A stretch of DNA of 33,300 nucleotides from contig JAIPJM010000029.1 in NCBI GenBank assembly GCA_021734255.1, forward strand, positions 1 through 33,300, written 5' to 3'. A program made the translations under genes and the position numbers. This stretch comes from Fidelibacterota bacterium (lineage in GTDB: Bacteria; Fidelibacterota; UBA8477; JABMPR01). The notes beneath the pieces were generated by a model. That model made no database searches, was not told the origin of the DNA, and saw nothing but the letters and a program-made list of their open reading frames with translations. Shown here piece by piece: positions 31,941-33,300 of this stretch (its first letter is position 1; each line of letters begins with the position of its first letter).

Positions 31941-32735
31941 CTATTTGACGCCGATGATCGCTGGTAAGATTTGCCGGCCTGATTCGAAAGAACTCTCCGG
32001 GTAATCCCTCAAATAGAGAGAGGTAGATGACCCTCCATCCAGATTTACCACATTCAGATCACCCTTAAATAGTCCGGACGTCAACAATTCCTGACCCAGT
32101 GTAATGAGATCTACACCCGGGTGAAGCATGGTTTTCCGTGCGAGAACAATATAATGTTCATTTCCGTTTACTGATGCGAGCGCTGTACGGGCATGCTGCC
32201 CCATGCCATTCAGGGAATTCATGATCTCCTCTTCCTGAACGATCCCATGGCGAATGAGCTGGGGACCCGTCTGCACAACCAGGTCGAATGCCTGCGCCTC
32301 TGCCAGCTGATCCTGAGTAAGAAATGCAGATTCATCGCTGTCAAAATTGTAACAGAACAGACTTGTCAGCTGCCGCTCTTCGGGCATGCGGTCGGCATAA
32401 ACCGAATCCTGTATGCGTAGATAACCGGCATGCAAAAATTGGATTTTTTTAGGATCAAGGGGAAGGGGGCGTTCATAATCAAAATAGGAGGCATTCACTG
32501 CCAGAGAATATCCTCGTTCAGCAGCAACTTCGGCCAGGGGCTTCCCTGGATTATTTAGGAACAAGAATTCGCTGATCTCAGGGATGCTGATGATGGTGAT
32601 GTGAAGGCTGTCAATGGTAGTGATGGTGAAGGCTTGAGGTTCGGTCTGGTTGTCTGTGGCCGGAGCAGGTGCCCGGCTTGAGGTACAAGATAGGAGAACA
32701 TAGAGCACAAGGATTGGGATCGATCTCAGGATCAT
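31941..32735 (-). CDS. Lipoprotein with phosphodiester glycosidase (NAGPA-like) domain
   Basis: A 264-residue lipoprotein (MILRSIPILVLYVLLSC, Cys17) with a DUF2233/NAGPA domain. Family marks are LAVNASYFDY, QTGPQLIRHG, QHARTALASVNG and the C-terminal NLDGGSSTSLYL. Related enzymes uncover or cleave phosphodiester-linked sugars such as GlcNAc-phosphate caps; bacterial roles include cell-envelope polymers. AGAGG lies 6 bases before the ATG. A weak AAATAGC/GCTATTT inverted repeat covers its stop codon and separates it from the convergent feo operon. Confidence 0.9.
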   Translation of the reverse strand: MILRSIPILVLYVLLSCTSSRAPAPATDNQTEPQAFTITTIDSLHITIISIPEISEFLFLNNPGKPLAEVAAERGYSLAVNASYFDYERPLPLDPKKIQFLHAGYLRIQDSVYADRMPEERQLTSLFCYNFDSDESAFLTQDQLAEAQAFDLVVQTGPQLIRHGIVQEEEIMNSLNGMGQHARTALASVNGNEHYIVLARKTMLHPGVDLITLGQELLTSGLFKGDLNVVNLDGGSSTSLYLRDYPESSFESGRQILPAIIGVK

Positions 32736-32770
32736 AAAATACCTCTTCTTCTTATAAAGGTCAAAAGCAC

Positions 32771-32807
32771 TAGCCTGTCATCCTGAGCTTGTCGAAGGAT
32801 AAGGCTA
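32771..32807. repeat. REP-like palindromic hairpin with GTCATCCTGAGCTTGTCGAAGGAT core
   Basis: An outer stem, TAGCCT (32771-32776) with AGGCTA (32802-32807), an inner stem, ATCCT (32780-84) with AGGAT (32796-800), and an 11-base loop. The core at 32777-32800 resembles a short repeat I associate with intergenic regions of many environmental genomes. A part of it recurs at 33158. Confidence 0.6.
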
Positions 32808-32846
32808 AGGAATAAACGATATGATACAAGGCGTGAAGGTGCAATA

Positions 32847-33143
32847 CTAATTCCGTTTCAAATAATTTTGAGCGAGAGACGGTAAATCAGAGATCCGACC
32901 CTCGATGAGAGCAATTTTCTTCTCTCGTCGCCACCCCTTGATCTGTTTCTCATGCAGAATTGCATCTCCCACATCGGTGAAGGAAGAAGATTATACAAGT
33001 TTTAAGGGTCTCCTTCGGAAGGTATAAGCCTTTGGATCAATTCCTTCGAGGTGGTCATGCAGTCTTTGTTCAATATCGCTGGTGATGCCAGTGTAAAAAG
33101 AGTCATCAGAGCATTTTAGGATGTAGACGGGGTATTTTTTCAT
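32847..33143 (-). pseudogene. GIY-YIG nuclease-family gene broken by one in-frame stop
   Basis: Reading from the ATG at 33143, MKKYPVYILKCSDDSFYTGI is the GIY-YIG core (VYILKC...YTGIT). The frame continues to RRRPLKLV, then TAA (32991-32993). Without changing frame it goes on SSSFTDVGDAILHEKQIKGW and ends at TAG (32847). EKQIKGWRR is the hallmark second half of the YhbQ-like GIY-YIG family, and the stop sits where KLVY is usual. A single TAT/TAC-to-TAA change therefore explains it. The full frame is 98 codons, the normal length. No ribosome site is visible. Repeat sequences flank it on both sides. Confidence 0.75.
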
Positions 33144-33157
33144 TTCGCTTGAGATAA

Positions 33158-33170
33158 GTCATCCTTCGAT
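33158..33170. repeat. Partial copy of the REP-like repeat
   Basis: GTCATCCTTCGAT matches the reverse complement of the 32777 core (GTCATCCTTCGACAAG...) for 12 bases and then breaks off, 3 bases before the transposase-like stop codon. The two copies bracket the GIY-YIG remnant. Confidence 0.4.
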
Positions 33171-33172
33171 TA

Positions 33173-33300
33173 CTATGACCTTTGCAAGTCGTAAATAAGA
33201 TGTTTAGGGTTAATGGAAATGTAATTATCCGAGTATGGTTTTCGATCTCTTATCAGGGCACACATGATGTTCAATAATTTGTTAGAGACGTTATTGTAGA
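33173..33300 (-). CDS. C-terminal end of a transposase-like protein (IS110-like?), partial
   Basis: An open frame enters from the right edge and stops at TAG (33175-33173), leaving 41 residues. It contains SNKLLNIMCALIRDRKPYSD, which resembles the RKLL.I..AMLR..TPY ending of IS110-family transposases. The start lies outside the window. With so little sequence the family is tentative; a truncated remnant is as likely as an intact element. Confidence 0.4.
   Translation of the reverse strand, partial: YNNVSNKLLNIMCALIRDRKPYSDNYISINPKHLIYDLQRS

Noticed and set aside
32991-32993. Stop-codon reassignment to explain the in-frame TAA in the GIY-YIG gene
   Set aside because: TAA is used as the normal stop of many intact genes here, for example pstS, pckA and feoA. 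A simple nonsense change fits better.
1-33300. CRISPR array, prophage, defence island or rRNA
   Set aside because: No regularly spaced repeats, phage structural genes, defence-type gene clusters or rRNA sequence were seen in the window.

Overview
The window looks like part of a Gram-negative chromosome. It carries a TonB-dependent receptor, an outer-membrane porin, several lipoproteins and a twin-arginine exported oxidoreductase. A DUF3098-type small membrane protein, a FeoB-associated Cys-rich peptide, an ATP-type PEP carboxykinase and a TonB receptor with an N-terminal carboxypeptidase-regulatory-like domain together point to the Fibrobacteres-Chlorobi-Bacteroidetes (FCB) group, perhaps a Marinimicrobia-like lineage. 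That placement is an inference from gene content. No rRNA or other decisive marker is present.

Layout. 1-3287 (minus): a TonB-dependent receptor followed by a secreted protein cut by the window edge. 3582-8569 (plus): a phosphate locus of porin, pstS, pstC, pstA, pstB and phoU, mostly with overlapping genes. The intergenic region between the two transcripts carries 11-bp-spaced direct repeats of the PhoB/PhoP-box type facing both ways. 8582-10499 (minus): an LpxH-like phosphoesterase and an MJ1255/VC2487-type glycosyltransferase. 10712-12603 (plus): a tiny lipoprotein and pckA with its terminator. 12640-14269 (minus): a lipoprotein, a decayed gene tail, a membrane protein and a Cro/CI-type regulator. 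14468-19532 (plus): a tightly overlapping trio (CoA transferase fused to GNAT, ADP-forming acyl-CoA synthetase, P-loop/DRTGG protein), probably for acyl-CoA/acetate conversion. 19676-20584: a lipoprotein with a tandem internal duplication.

20671-21675 (minus): a DUF2179/UPF0316-type membrane protein, tRNA-Asp with its own terminator, and a DUF3098 protein. 21750-25238 (plus): a near-consensus promoter, a possible structured RNA, mltG and pcrA. 25350-25933 (minus): a second regulator/membrane-protein pair with two 18-bp operators. 25992-28537 (minus): a two-subunit molybdenum hydroxylase of the isoquinoline oxidoreductase type. 28741-31916 (plus): fur, feoA, feoB and a FeoB-associated peptide, for regulated ferrous iron uptake. 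31941-32735 (minus): a phosphodiester-glycosidase-domain lipoprotein. 32771-33300: a small mobile/decaying zone with a REP-like hairpin, a GIY-YIG gene broken by one in-frame stop, a partial second repeat and a transposase-like C-terminus running off the window.

Most of the window is ordinary chromosomal core. The most interesting signals are regulatory and structural: the divergent Pho-type boxes, two regulator genes whose promoters imply leaderless mRNAs, a candidate structured RNA before mltG, the CoA-transferase/GNAT trio, and the repeat/GIY-YIG zone.
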